Shown here: positions 34,101 through 41,380 of the stretch, one piece after another
How the letters are laid out: each line of letters begins with the position of its first letter
How positions within the stretch are numbered: position 1 is the first letter of the stretch
Source: Virgisporangium aurantiacum
Lineage (GTDB): Bacteria; Actinomycetota; Actinomycetes; Mycobacteriales; Micromonosporaceae
Length of the DNA: 64,000 nt
Assembly (NCBI RefSeq): GCF_016863635.1
Contig: NZ_BOPG01000050.1
Coordinates: 124,001-188,000, forward strand
Direction of reading: 5' to 3'
Translations under genes and position numbers: made by a program
Notes under the pieces: model-generated
The model's input: the letters and a program-made list of their open reading frames with translations, nothing else
The model's database searches: none
Told to the model about the DNA's origin: nothing

Positions 34101-35381
34101 AAGGAAATACAGGCATTCGGGACCGGTGTGCGCCCGCCCGGCGCCACCGACGCGCCGCCGCTCGCCGACGCGTGGATCGACTCGTCGTACACGCAGGCCG
34201 GCTCGGCACGGCTGATCGGCCTCGCCCAGGACGACGGGAAACCCGGCACCGCCGTCACCGCGGCCTGGTCCGTGGTCGAGGCACCCGACGGCGGCGCGGT
34301 CGCGTTCGACCCGGCCGACAACCCGACGACCGTGGCCCGCTTCACGAAGTCCGGCCGGTACACGCTGCGGTTGACCGTGAGCACCGGAGCCGAATCGTCC
34401 ACAAAGGACGTCGTGGTGAACGGCACCGCGCTCACCGAGGGCGAGATCAACGTCGCCGCCACCGCCACGCCGTCGGCGAGCTACACGGCCGGCTGGAACA
34501 ACGTCAACGCCGTGAACGACGGCAAGCCCCCGTTCTTCACCGGCGGTGCCCAGGTGGACCTGTGGGGCACCTGGACCGGTGCCGAACCGGCCACCCGCTG
34601 GCTCCAGTACGACTTCCCGGCCCCGGTGCGGGTGGACCGCGCGTCGATCGACTTCTGGTCCGACAGCACCACCGGCGGCGTCGGCGTGGCCGTGCCGAAA
34701 TCGTGGACGCTGCAGTACCTGAACGGCACGACGTGGACCGACGTCACCGGCGCCACCGGATTCGACCCGGCCGTGTCCGGCAGCACCAACCAGGTGACGT
34801 TCGACGCCGTCACCACCACCGCGCTACGCGCGACGTTCAACGCCCTACCCGACGCCGCCGGCACCGCGTACTCCGCGGTCGGCGTCTCGGAGTGGCGCGT
34901 CTTCGCCGCCGCGGCCACCTCCATCCAGACCGTCGACGCCCGCACCCGGGTCGGCGTCATGCCCACGCTGCCGGCCACGGTCGACGTCACCTACGCCGAC
35001 GGCGCCCGTCTCCCGGTCCCGGTCACGTGGACCTCGATCGACCCCGCCCGCCTCTCGACGATCGGCGACTTCACCGTGGCCGGTTTCGTCGCCGGTACCA
35101 CCCTGACCGCCACGGCCCACGTGTGGGTGCGCGGGCCCGACCCCGTCCAGATAAACACGATCGACCCGGTGGCAGTGTCCACAGTGGTCGGTGCCGCACC
35201 GACGCTTCCGACAACGGTGACCGTCGCCTACAACGACGGCTCGCGACAGAGCGGAATCCCGGTCACCTGGGACGCGGTCGACCCGTCCCGCTACGCATCC
35301 CCAGGCACCTTCGACGTGCCCGGTCAGGTCTCCGGCACCGACAAACAGGCGACGGCCACGGTAACCGTCCACCCCGCCTAG
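31173..35381 (+). CDS. Secreted multidomain glycoside hydrolase, (alpha/alpha)6 type
   Basis: A 1402-residue protein with a signal peptide (1-27, AHA). A beta-sandwich (about 30-290) leads into an (alpha/alpha)6 catalytic region (about 300-750) of the MGH1/GH63-like type (DADLPGNDYQFPTSMEGVLGYNNA, NRYPDQNEFWANGSAAGQSIGYRSWIHH). Two discoidin-like carbohydrate-binding domains (about 840-980 and 1088-1240) follow, separated by an Ig-like segment, then two bacterial Ig-like (Big_4) domains at about 1247-1320 and 1324-1402. The convergent L-rhamnose mutarotase hints at a deoxysugar polymer. The exact substrate is unknown. Confidence 0.85.
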   Translation: MPSRRVLSAAAIGLLLAAFAQAPAAHAAPNANTPYPVFSGDANPVPDERTGYHVRNQLRAIFDADVAAGAGGSPGNDFWVDRMLARTGNQPGGGNGDANGYLFSRGRAVFMKTHRPGVLGFGGEVAYIETVAGGQGAYTIAASVDGSGVTLAEDPAQRRQTPSYWRGVFTGAGLTVVLTKYITDANVAVSTVELSSTTGAARTVTLTASSPFARTADGVELTGAVPAFNKLTTLFPRFSGDGFTPVDGTLRQTLAVPASGPVVTKLQLGFVTREQPASTVEYQRYRGLDPRRAFTEHVTAYNRWWADNVPYLDTPENNIDKTLFYRWWLMRYNFLDADLPGNDYQFPTSMEGVLGYNNAIVLTVGMFVDDLKYFRDPVYSYGPWVSAGEVAKSSKYVDNPGDPANWSNSYTEYISEAAWRSYQLHGGPPGIARNLAEYAEYDVKGLQEAYDFDGNGLIEYNWGAMTGNDADAVSFHWRDGYLDRAENAYLYSNAKAAAAAYRVAGDRAKAAEMEAFALRVKQAVLRYLWEPARSTPDEMGLYGNLLKHRHVGSNQLVPWKEINNYYPYAVGLMPKPGDPDYTQPYVEALRLFADDAQYPIFPFTTANQADKAAAAEQGQPGSNNFSVINSTVTFRMLASVLRNYPSSYVDAEWYKKLLYWNAWAHYQNNGDNRYPDQNEFWANGSAAGQSIGYRSWIHHTILGATNFTVIEDAMGLRPRDDAKVELDPIDIGWDHFTANNIRYRDRDLTIVWDAPGGQNYYGGPEGYSVYLDGRLAFTADRLGKIVYDPATGRVQAAPGVRVRHSSRVPVQAPQDVRFPAGARIADVMRKAGVETGPGTGARNVAEGRPVTATFEAPDRGAAGAVNGTTINEPFWGTAGSPNASDSIEIDLRGRQKIDDVRVYFYNSSTSATVPGYAPPAQFTVSYDNGHGWRTVPKQARTPAYPRGNLNQVRFPAVEAKRLRITVQHAPGAKTGIKEIQAFGTGVRPPGATDAPPLADAWIDSSYTQAGSARLIGLAQDDGKPGTAVTAAWSVVEAPDGGAVAFDPADNPTTVARFTKSGRYTLRLTVSTGAESSTKDVVVNGTALTEGEINVAATATPSASYTAGWNNVNAVNDGKPPFFTGGAQVDLWGTWTGAEPATRWLQYDFPAPVRVDRASIDFWSDSTTGGVGVAVPKSWTLQYLNGTTWTDVTGATGFDPAVSGSTNQVTFDAVTTTALRATFNALPDAAGTAYSAVGVSEWRVFAAAATSIQTVDARTRVGVMPTLPATVDVTYADGARLPVPVTWTSIDPARLSTIGDFTVAGFVAGTTLTATAHVWVRGPDPVQINTIDPVAVSTVVGAAPTLPTTVTVAYNDGSRQSGIPVTWDAVDPSRYASPGTFDVPGQVSGTDKQATATVTVHPA

Positions 35382-35704
35382 TCGTCGAGGTGCCAGACCT
35401 CGCGCATCGGGGCCCACCACTGGCCCGAACCCGGGTCGGCGATGGATTCCTGGCAGGGGTCGGTCAGTTGCCACCACTGCTGGGTCACCGGGTCGGCGGC
35501 GATCCGGGCCTGGTCGGCGGCGTGGTCGGTGCCCACGTACTCGTAGTAGCCGAACAGCAGATCGCCGTGGAGGAAGATCGTGTAGTTGCGGATGTTGGCC
35601 CCGAGCAGCGTCTGCTCGACCTGCGGCCACACCCGCTCGTGCAGGCGAAGGTACTCGTCCCGGTGCTCGGGCCGTAACCGGATGACCGAACCGAACCGCT
35701 CCAT
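35378..35704 (-). CDS. rhaU: L-rhamnose mutarotase
   Basis: A 108-residue protein of the L-rhamnose mutarotase (RhaM/RhaU) family, which interconverts alpha and beta anomers of L-rhamnose or related deoxyhexoses. Family features: FGSVIRLRPEHRDEYLRLHERVWPQV at the start, NYTIFLHGDLLFGYYEY in the middle and a C-terminal WWAPMREVWHLD. I start at MERF (35704) rather than three codons earlier. Its stop shares CTAG with the stop of the glycosidase gene. Confidence 0.9.
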   Translation of the reverse strand: MERFGSVIRLRPEHRDEYLRLHERVWPQVEQTLLGANIRNYTIFLHGDLLFGYYEYVGTDHAADQARIAADPVTQQWWQLTDPCQESIADPGSGQWWAPMREVWHLDD

Positions 35705-35714
35705 GGCGGTCACT

Positions 35715-36329
35715 TTAGGCGTACGCGCGCAGGCCGCCCGCCAGCAGGTCGAAGGCGTGTTCGGCGTCGGCCACGGCGGCCGGGTGGCGGGCGTCGGCGG
35801 TCTCGCCGTCGCTCAGGCAACGCCAGTTCTCGCGCGCGAGCAGGTGCTGCACCGCGACGATCTGCGCGGCGGCGAGGCGCGCGGTGAGCTCGGCGGCGGG
35901 GGAGAGCGCGGCCGCCAGCTCCGCGACCTCGCCGGCGACGTGGTCGTTGACCCGCGCCGACAGCGCCGGCGTCGAGAACACCAGGTCGTGGAACCGGAGC
36001 ACCTCCGGGTGGTCGTTCAGGCCGGTGACCGGGTCGCGGCGGGAAAGACCGTCGAGGACGTGGGTGAGCAGGGCGCCCAGCGGCGACCGCTCCGGTGGCC
36101 GGGCCCGCACGACCCGGGCCGCCTCGCCGGTGTGGTCGGCGAAGCGGTGCAGCACCAGGTCCTCCTTGGACCGGAAGTACCGGAACAGCGTGGGCTTCGA
36201 GATGTCGGCCGCGGCGGCGATGTCGGCGACCGACACCCGGTCGTACCCGTGCTCCAGGAACATCGCGACCGCGATCGTGGACACCGTGTCGTGGGTGCGT
36301 TGCCGTTTGCGCTCGCGGAGACCCGTCAC
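35715..36329 (-). CDS. TetR family transcriptional regulator
   Basis: A 204-residue protein with the TetR helix-turn-helix at about 10-58 (VSVADIAAAADISKPTLFRYFRSKEDLV) and a long helical ligand domain with several histidines. It starts with GTG at 36329 and ends 11 bp from the mutarotase start. It is divergent from the HelD-like gene across a 49-bp AT-rich gap with an inverted repeat, so that gene and itself are the likely targets. Confidence 0.9.
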   Translation of the reverse strand: MTGLRERKRQRTHDTVSTIAVAMFLEHGYDRVSVADIAAAADISKPTLFRYFRSKEDLVLHRFADHTGEAARVVRARPPERSPLGALLTHVLDGLSRRDPVTGLNDHPEVLRFHDLVFSTPALSARVNDHVAGEVAELAAALSPAAELTARLAAAQIVAVQHLLARENWRCLSDGETADARHPAAVADAEHAFDLLAGGLRAYA

Positions 36330-36356
36330 CCGAAAATAGTAACACGGTAACTTTTT

Positions 36357-36370
36357 TAACCGGGTTACAC
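36357..36370 (+). promoter_or_regulatory. TAACC-G-GGTTA operator and -10 box of the HelD-like gene
   Basis: TAACCGGGTTA (36357-36367) is a perfect 5-bp inverted repeat about a central G. It overlaps TACACT (36365-36370), a good -10 hexamer. The GTG start at 36379 lies about 8 bp after the -10 and has no ribosome site, so the transcript is probably leaderless. A TetR protein here would block the promoter. Confidence 0.55.
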
Positions 36371-36378
36371 TTTCGCTT

Positions 36379-38394
36379 GTGATCACGGAGGAGCAGGAGT
36401 ACCTGACCCGCACCCGGCGCGCACTCGCCTGGATGCTCGACCACGCGCGGATGCGGGTGGCCACCGGCGCGCAGATCGCCGGCGACCGGTACACGGCCGA
36501 GGTGCTCGGGCGGATGCTGAAGAGCCACGTCAAGGAACTGGCCGAGGAACCGGACAGCCCGCTCTACTTCGGGCGGCTGTGGTTCGGCGACGGGCCCGAC
36601 GCGGGCGAGCACGCGAAGCAGAGCTACCACATCGGCCGGCGCCGGATCACCGACGAGTCCGGGCAGACCCTGGTCATCGACTGGCGGGCGCCGGTGTCGG
36701 CCCGGTTCTACCGGGCCAGCGCGCGCGACCGGCAGGGCGTCACGGTGCGGCGCCGGTTCGGCTGGTCGCCCCACCCGCCCGTGCGGCTGACGGGATACGA
36801 GGACGAGCACCTCGACCGCGGCGAGGAGGCCGGCACCGGCGCGTTCCTCCGGGCGGAGATCGAGCGCCCGCGCGTCGGACCGATGCGCGACATCATCGCG
36901 ACGATCCAGCCCGAACAGGACGCGCTCGTCCGCACCGACCTGGCCGACTCGCTGTGCGTCCAGGGCGGCCCCGGCACCGGTAAGACGGCCGTGGGCCTGC
37001 ACCGCGCCGCGTACCTGCTGTACGCGCACCGCAACCAGTTGCGCCGCACCGGTGTGCTCGTCGTCGGGCCGAACCCCGCGTTCCTGAGCCACATCGCCGC
37101 GGTGCTGCCGACGCTCGGCGAGATCGACGTGCGCCAGCACACCCTCGACGCCGTCCTCACCGATGCGGAACCGTCCACCGTGGACAGTGCGGACGCCGCA
37201 CGGGTCAAGCACGACGCGCGGATGGCCGAGGTGCTGCGCCGGGCGCTCTACGCCCGCGTCGGCGGGCCCGCCGAGCAGGTCGTGGTGTACGACGGCTCGA
37301 CCGTGCTGCGCGTGTCCGGCGGCGTCATCGCGCGCGAGGTCCGGACGGTGCTCGCGGCGGACCTGCCCTACGCCGCCGGCCGGGAACGGCTGCGGGCGCG
37401 CGTCGTCGCGCTGCTGCAACGGCAGCTGGAAGCGCGCGGCGACTCGCCCAACGCGTCGGTGCTGCAGTGGCTCGGCCGCCGGCCCACCGTCACCGCGGCG
37501 CTCGACGCGGCGTGGCCGAAGGTGAAACCGGCCGAGGTGCTCCACGCGGTCCTCACCGATCCGGCGCCGGCCGCCGACGGCATCCTCACCGCCGCCGAGC
37601 AGGACGCGATCCGCTGGGCGAAGAGACCGGCAAAGAGGGCGCCGAAATGGTCGGCCGCGGATCTGGTGCTGCTCGACGAGATCGCCGGTCTCCTCGAGCA
37701 TCCCGACGGCTTCGGGCACATCGTCGTCGACGAGGCGCAGGACCTCTCGCCGATGGAGTGCCGCGCCGTCGCCCGCCGCAGCCGGCACGGATCGCTGACC
37801 GTGCTCGGCGACCTCGCGCAGGGCACCACCCCGTGGGCCGCCGCCGACTGGTCCGCGCACCTGGCGTCGCTGGGCAAGCCCGACGCGCCGATCGTCGAGC
37901 TGACAACGGGTTTCCGGGTGCCGGCGGTCGTGCTCGAATACGCCGACCGGCTCCGGCCGGCACTCGGTGCCGCCGTGCCGACCGTCCACTCCGTACGGTC
38001 CGACGGCACGCTCCGCGTACACGAAGCGGCCGACGCGACAGAGGCCCTGATCAAGGCCGCGCTCACGTGCGTCCGATCGGCATTGAACCACGCCGGATCG
38101 GTCGCGATCATCGCGACCGCGCCGGGCCTGGAGGCCGTGGTGGCCGGGCTCCGCGCGGCCGGAATCCCGGTGAACACCGGCGGCGGGGAGGCCAGGGTGA
38201 CCGCCGTGCCCGCCGCCCTGGCGAAGGGACTGGAGTTCGACCACGTGGTGGTCGTCGAGCCGGCCGACATCGTCGCCGCCGAGGCCCGGGGCGCGAACCG
38301 CCTGTACGTCGCGCTGACCCGCGCCGTGTCCCGCCTCGACGTGGTGCACGCCCGCCCGTTGCCGGAACTGCTGGGCGATACCGTGTCCGGATGA
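36379..38394 (+). CDS. HelD-like UvrD-family ATPase/helicase
   Basis: A 671-residue superfamily-1 ATPase resembling HelD/HelR, which binds RNA polymerase and clears stalled or inhibited complexes. Visible features: a helical N-terminus (about 1-60), Q motif (IQPEQDALVR near 176), Walker A GGPGTGKT (196-203), Walker B VDEAQDLSPME (near 450) and a C-terminal LYVALTRAVSRLDVV motif VI region (about 635-650). HelR proteins can protect polymerase from rifamycins, but nothing here proves that. It is probably leaderless, under the divergent TetR protein, and overlaps the serpin gene as ATGA. Confidence 0.85.
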   Translation: MITEEQEYLTRTRRALAWMLDHARMRVATGAQIAGDRYTAEVLGRMLKSHVKELAEEPDSPLYFGRLWFGDGPDAGEHAKQSYHIGRRRITDESGQTLVIDWRAPVSARFYRASARDRQGVTVRRRFGWSPHPPVRLTGYEDEHLDRGEEAGTGAFLRAEIERPRVGPMRDIIATIQPEQDALVRTDLADSLCVQGGPGTGKTAVGLHRAAYLLYAHRNQLRRTGVLVVGPNPAFLSHIAAVLPTLGEIDVRQHTLDAVLTDAEPSTVDSADAARVKHDARMAEVLRRALYARVGGPAEQVVVYDGSTVLRVSGGVIAREVRTVLAADLPYAAGRERLRARVVALLQRQLEARGDSPNASVLQWLGRRPTVTAALDAAWPKVKPAEVLHAVLTDPAPAADGILTAAEQDAIRWAKRPAKRAPKWSAADLVLLDEIAGLLEHPDGFGHIVVDEAQDLSPMECRAVARRSRHGSLTVLGDLAQGTTPWAAADWSAHLASLGKPDAPIVELTTGFRVPAVVLEYADRLRPALGAAVPTVHSVRSDGTLRVHEAADATEALIKAALTCVRSALNHAGSVAIIATAPGLEAVVAGLRAAGIPVNTGGGEARVTAVPAALAKGLEFDHVVVVEPADIVAAEARGANRLYVALTRAVSRLDVVHARPLPELLGDTVSG

Positions 38395-39518
38395 CCACAG
38401 AGACCTCGATCGGCGCGGTCAACGGGCTCGCCGCGCGGTGGGCGGCCGACGTGCTCGACGGCCGGTCGCTCGCGCTCGCGGCGCCGGCGGTGTGGCCGAT
38501 GCTGGCCGTGCTCGCGGCCGGCGCCGACGGCGAGCTCCGCGCCGCGCTGGCGACGGCCGTCGGCGTCGACCCGGCCGGAAGTGGCGCGGCGGCCCGCGAC
38601 CTCCTCGACCTGCTGAACGGCACCGACGGGGTGCGCGCCGCGTTCGGGATCTGGTCGAACCGCGACCTGGTGCCCGACCCGTTCTGGCTCGACGAGCTGC
38701 CGCCGCACGCGCACGGCACCCTCACCGGCGACGCGACGGCCGACAAGGCCGCCCTCGACGCGTGGCTGAGCGAGCGCACCGCCGGGCTGCTGCCCGCCCT
38801 GCCGCAGGGCCCGGACGAGGACACCCGGATGCTGCTGATCGGCACGCTGCTGGTGCAGACCGGCTGGCGGCACCGGATGTCGGTCACGAGCGTCACGCCG
38901 GCGGGCGGACCCTGGAGCCGGTTCGCCGGGCTCCGCGCGCCGGTCGACCCGGCCGACATCGCGGTGACCGCCGGCGGCCTGACCCGGGTGATCGTCCGCG
39001 GCGCCGGCGAGGTCGACGTGCATCTGGTGCTCGGTGCCGCCGACCCGGGCACCGTGGTGGCCGGCGCCCTCGCGACGCTCGGCGACACTCCACTGTGGAC
39101 GGCCGCCGACGCCGGCCCGCCACCGGACGGCTCGGCGGTGCGGGTCGGGCGGATCGCGTCGACCGGCACCGGTCCCGTGTACCGGGTGCAGGCGCCGCCG
39201 TTCACGATCCGGACCGTCCACGACCTGTTGCAGCGGCGGGCGCTGTTCGGGCTGCCCGAGGCCGACCTCGCCGGCTCCGCGTCGCAGGTGCTGAAGGTCG
39301 ACCAGGCGCAGCAGTTCGTCATGGCGCAGTTCGACCAGTCCGGGTTCACGGCGGCCGCCGCGACCGTGTCGATGTGGGTGGCGGCCGGGTTCACCCGCGA
39401 GCCGCACGAGGTGCCGCTGACCGAGGTCGTGTTCGACCGCCCGTACGGCTTCGTCGCCGTCCACCGCCCCACCGACCTCGGGCTGGTCGCCGGTTGGGTC
39501 GCGGCCGTCAGCGGATGA
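38391..39518 (+). CDS. Serpin family protein
   Basis: A 375-residue protein, the usual serpin length. The C-terminal part carries the serpin signature VVFDRPYGF (about 345-353). Ahead of it is a hinge region DQSGFTAAAATVSMWV (about 314-330) with the small residues that insert into the central sheet, so the reactive loop looks inhibitory and lies at about 325-342. No signal peptide is visible, so it probably acts in the cytoplasm. The start overlaps the HelD-like gene's stop (ATGA), so the two are co-translated. Confidence 0.82.
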   Translation: MTTETSIGAVNGLAARWAADVLDGRSLALAAPAVWPMLAVLAAGADGELRAALATAVGVDPAGSGAAARDLLDLLNGTDGVRAAFGIWSNRDLVPDPFWLDELPPHAHGTLTGDATADKAALDAWLSERTAGLLPALPQGPDEDTRMLLIGTLLVQTGWRHRMSVTSVTPAGGPWSRFAGLRAPVDPADIAVTAGGLTRVIVRGAGEVDVHLVLGAADPGTVVAGALATLGDTPLWTAADAGPPPDGSAVRVGRIASTGTGPVYRVQAPPFTIRTVHDLLQRRALFGLPEADLAGSASQVLKVDQAQQFVMAQFDQSGFTAAAATVSMWVAAGFTREPHEVPLTEVVFDRPYGFVAVHRPTDLGLVAGWVAAVSG

Positions 39519-40320
39519 CGGTCGCCGCGATCTCACCCCGGGTGGCGATCCAGCAGTCGCCGGTCTCCCGCAGGTGTTCGAGGATCTCCGCCAGCGCCGC
39601 GCGGCCGGCGGGGCGCCCGGCGACGTGGGCGTGCACGGTGACGTCCACATAGGACTGTCCGTCCTCGGCGCGCAGGGCGTCGAGGGTGTCGCGGAACGCG
39701 GTGACCAGCGCCCGGTGCGGCTGGCCGTACCGGATGTGCAACGGCATGTCGTTGACGTCGAGGTCGAACGGCACGCCGACGATCGGGCCGGCGTCGGTGT
39801 CGATGAGGTACGGCAGGTCGGCGTCGAAGACGTCACCGAACCAGCCGAAGCCCGCCTCGGCGAGCAGCCGCGCGGTGATCGCGCTCGGCGTACAGCGGGG
39901 GCTGATCCAGCCGGTGGGCCGCACGCCGGTCGCGGTCTCCAGCGCCTCGACGCTGCGCGCGATCACCGCGCGCTCCTCCGCCTCGTCGAGCGTAGCGGCG
40001 ATGACGTCCTGCGACCAGCTGTGCCCGCACAGTTCGTGCCCGCCGTCGACGATCGCCCGCAGCGTGTCCGGCGCGGTCTCGGCGAGGATGCCGCTCGGGT
40101 AGACGCTTGCCTTTACGTCGTGCCGCTTCAGGGATTCCAGCAACCGCCAGATCCCGGTGCGGTGACCGTAGTCGGCCCACGACAGCGCCTGGTAGTCGGT
40201 GGCGCCCTTCGGCAACGGGTTGCCGACCGGGCCGATCCCGGGCGCCGTTCCGGGCGACCACTGCTCGTACATCACGTTGACGGCGACGGCGATCCGCTGT
40301 CCGGTGGGCCAGGTGCTCAC
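39508..40320 (-). CDS. Polysaccharide deacetylase/PuuE-like hydrolase
   Basis: A 270-residue NodB-fold protein of the PuuE (cofactor-free allantoinase-like) branch. It has VAVNVMYEQWSPG, a DYGHRTGIWRLLESLKRHDVKASVYPSG segment, the metal-type His motif HELCGHSWSQD, and WISPRCTPSAIT. This branch acts on small amides or sugars in the cytoplasm, and no signal peptide is present. The GTG start overlaps a 25-codon ORF as GTGA. Its 3' end overlaps the serpin gene by 11 bp. With the amidohydrolase it suggests a small catabolic pathway. Confidence 0.83.
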   Translation of the reverse strand: MSTWPTGQRIAVAVNVMYEQWSPGTAPGIGPVGNPLPKGATDYQALSWADYGHRTGIWRLLESLKRHDVKASVYPSGILAETAPDTLRAIVDGGHELCGHSWSQDVIAATLDEAEERAVIARSVEALETATGVRPTGWISPRCTPSAITARLLAEAGFGWFGDVFDADLPYLIDTDAGPIVGVPFDLDVNDMPLHIRYGQPHRALVTAFRDTLDALRAEDGQSYVDVTVHAHVAGRPAGRAALAEILEHLRETGDCWIATRGEIAATVIR

Positions 40321-40394
40321 GCGATCGCTCCGCTTCGCTCCGCGATTAGTTCGCCTTGCACTGAGCTGATGATTCGCTCGCTATGCTCGCTCAT
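40317..40394 (-). CDS. 25-codon ORF coupled at both ends, made of a repeat-like element
   Basis: An ATG at 40394 overlaps the amidohydrolase stop (ATGA) and the TGA at 40317 overlaps the deacetylase GTG (GTGA), so the 78-bp gap between those genes is filled exactly by this frame. The peptide begins MSEHSERIISSV and ends ERSGAIA. Codons such as CAT, TCA, CAA and CTA are rare in the surrounding genes, and the DNA has GAGCGA/GAGCGG repeats. I read it as an intergenic repeat element that preserves coupled translation. Production of a functional peptide is unproven. Confidence 0.55.
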   Translation of the reverse strand: MSEHSERIISSVQGELIAERSGAIA

Positions 40395-41380
40395 TGGTGT
40401 CCTTCGATTCTGAAGAGGGCGGCGGCGGTCCGGGCCGCGATCGCGGCACGGTGGTCGGTCGGCAGGCCCGCGGCATCGAGACGGGCGACCGGATCGGTGA
40501 CGCCCATGTCGAACGGGTAGTCGGTGCCCAGCATCACCCGCTCGGGTCCGACCGCCTCGACCAGGTGCCGCAACGCCTCCGGCGTGTACACGAGCGCGTC
40601 GAACCACATCCGGCGCAGGTAGGTGCTCGGCGCTCTCTCGCAGCCGCGGGCGTCGGGCCGCACGTCCCACGCGTGGTCGGACCGGCCGATGTACGTGGGC
40701 AGGTACCCGCCGCCGTGCGCGGCGACGATGCGCAGCCGCGGGAACCGGTCGAGCACACCGGTGAAGATGAGGTGCGACAACGCCACCGCCGTCTCCACCG
40801 GATTGCCGACGGTGTTGCCGAGGTACCGGGTCGCCAGCCGGGGGCCGAGCGTGCAGCCCCACGGGTGGACGAACACCACCGCGCCGAGGTCCTGCGCGCA
40901 CGCCCAGATCGGGTCGTGCCGCGCGTCGGCGAGCTCCCGCCCCTCGACGTGCGTGGAGACGCTGACGCCTCGAAGCTTCAAATCGTTTACGGCGTGGGTG
41001 AGTTCGGTGACCGCGAGGTCGAGGTGCTGCAGCGGCAGCGTGCCGATCCCGGTGAGCCTGCCGTCGGCGCAGTGTCCGGCGACCGCCTCGTTGGTGACGC
41101 GGGTGAAGCGCTCCGCGAGGCTCCGGTCGGCCCAGTAGTGGTGCCGCGGCATCGGCCCGACGACCTGGTGGCTGACGCCCATCGCGTCCATGTCGAGGAG
41201 TCGGGCGTCGACGTCGGTGCTGCGCGGTCCGATGCGGGCGATCTGGTCGCGGTTGCGGTCGACGCTCTCCGGCGCGTGGGCGGCCTGTTCGGTCGCGAGC
41301 CAGCGCGTGAACCCCGGCGTGCCGGCGAGGAGGGCGTCGGCTTCCGGGACGGCGAGGTGGGCGTGGACGTCGACGATCAC
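40391..41380 (-). CDS. Amidohydrolase (ACMSD-like decarboxylase branch)
   Basis: A 329-residue TIM-barrel metal hydrolase. It opens with the metal motif VDVHAHL, then has VVFVHPWGCTLG, the HGGGYLP segment and a late GTDYPFDMG with the catalytic Asp, the pattern of the amidohydrolase_2 family that includes ACMSD and gamma-resorcylate decarboxylases. I choose the GTG at 41380, which overlaps the upstream serine hydrolase stop as GTGA. A GTG at 41392 would add four residues. It probably works with the neighbouring PuuE-like enzyme on an aromatic or heterocyclic compound. Confidence 0.85.
   Translation of the reverse strand: MIVDVHAHLAVPEADALLAGTPGFTRWLATEQAAHAPESVDRNRDQIARIGPRSTDVDARLLDMDAMGVSHQVVGPMPRHHYWADRSLAERFTRVTNEAVAGHCADGRLTGIGTLPLQHLDLAVTELTHAVNDLKLRGVSVSTHVEGRELADARHDPIWACAQDLGAVVFVHPWGCTLGPRLATRYLGNTVGNPVETAVALSHLIFTGVLDRFPRLRIVAAHGGGYLPTYIGRSDHAWDVRPDARGCERAPSTYLRRMWFDALVYTPEALRHLVEAVGPERVMLGTDYPFDMGVTDPVARLDAAGLPTDHRAAIAARTAAALFRIEGHQ

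Noticed and set aside
36379..38394. Calling the HelD-like gene a rifamycin-resistance gene
   Set aside because: Family similarity alone is not enough, and no rifamycin-associated regulatory element was recognised in the 49-bp promoter region.
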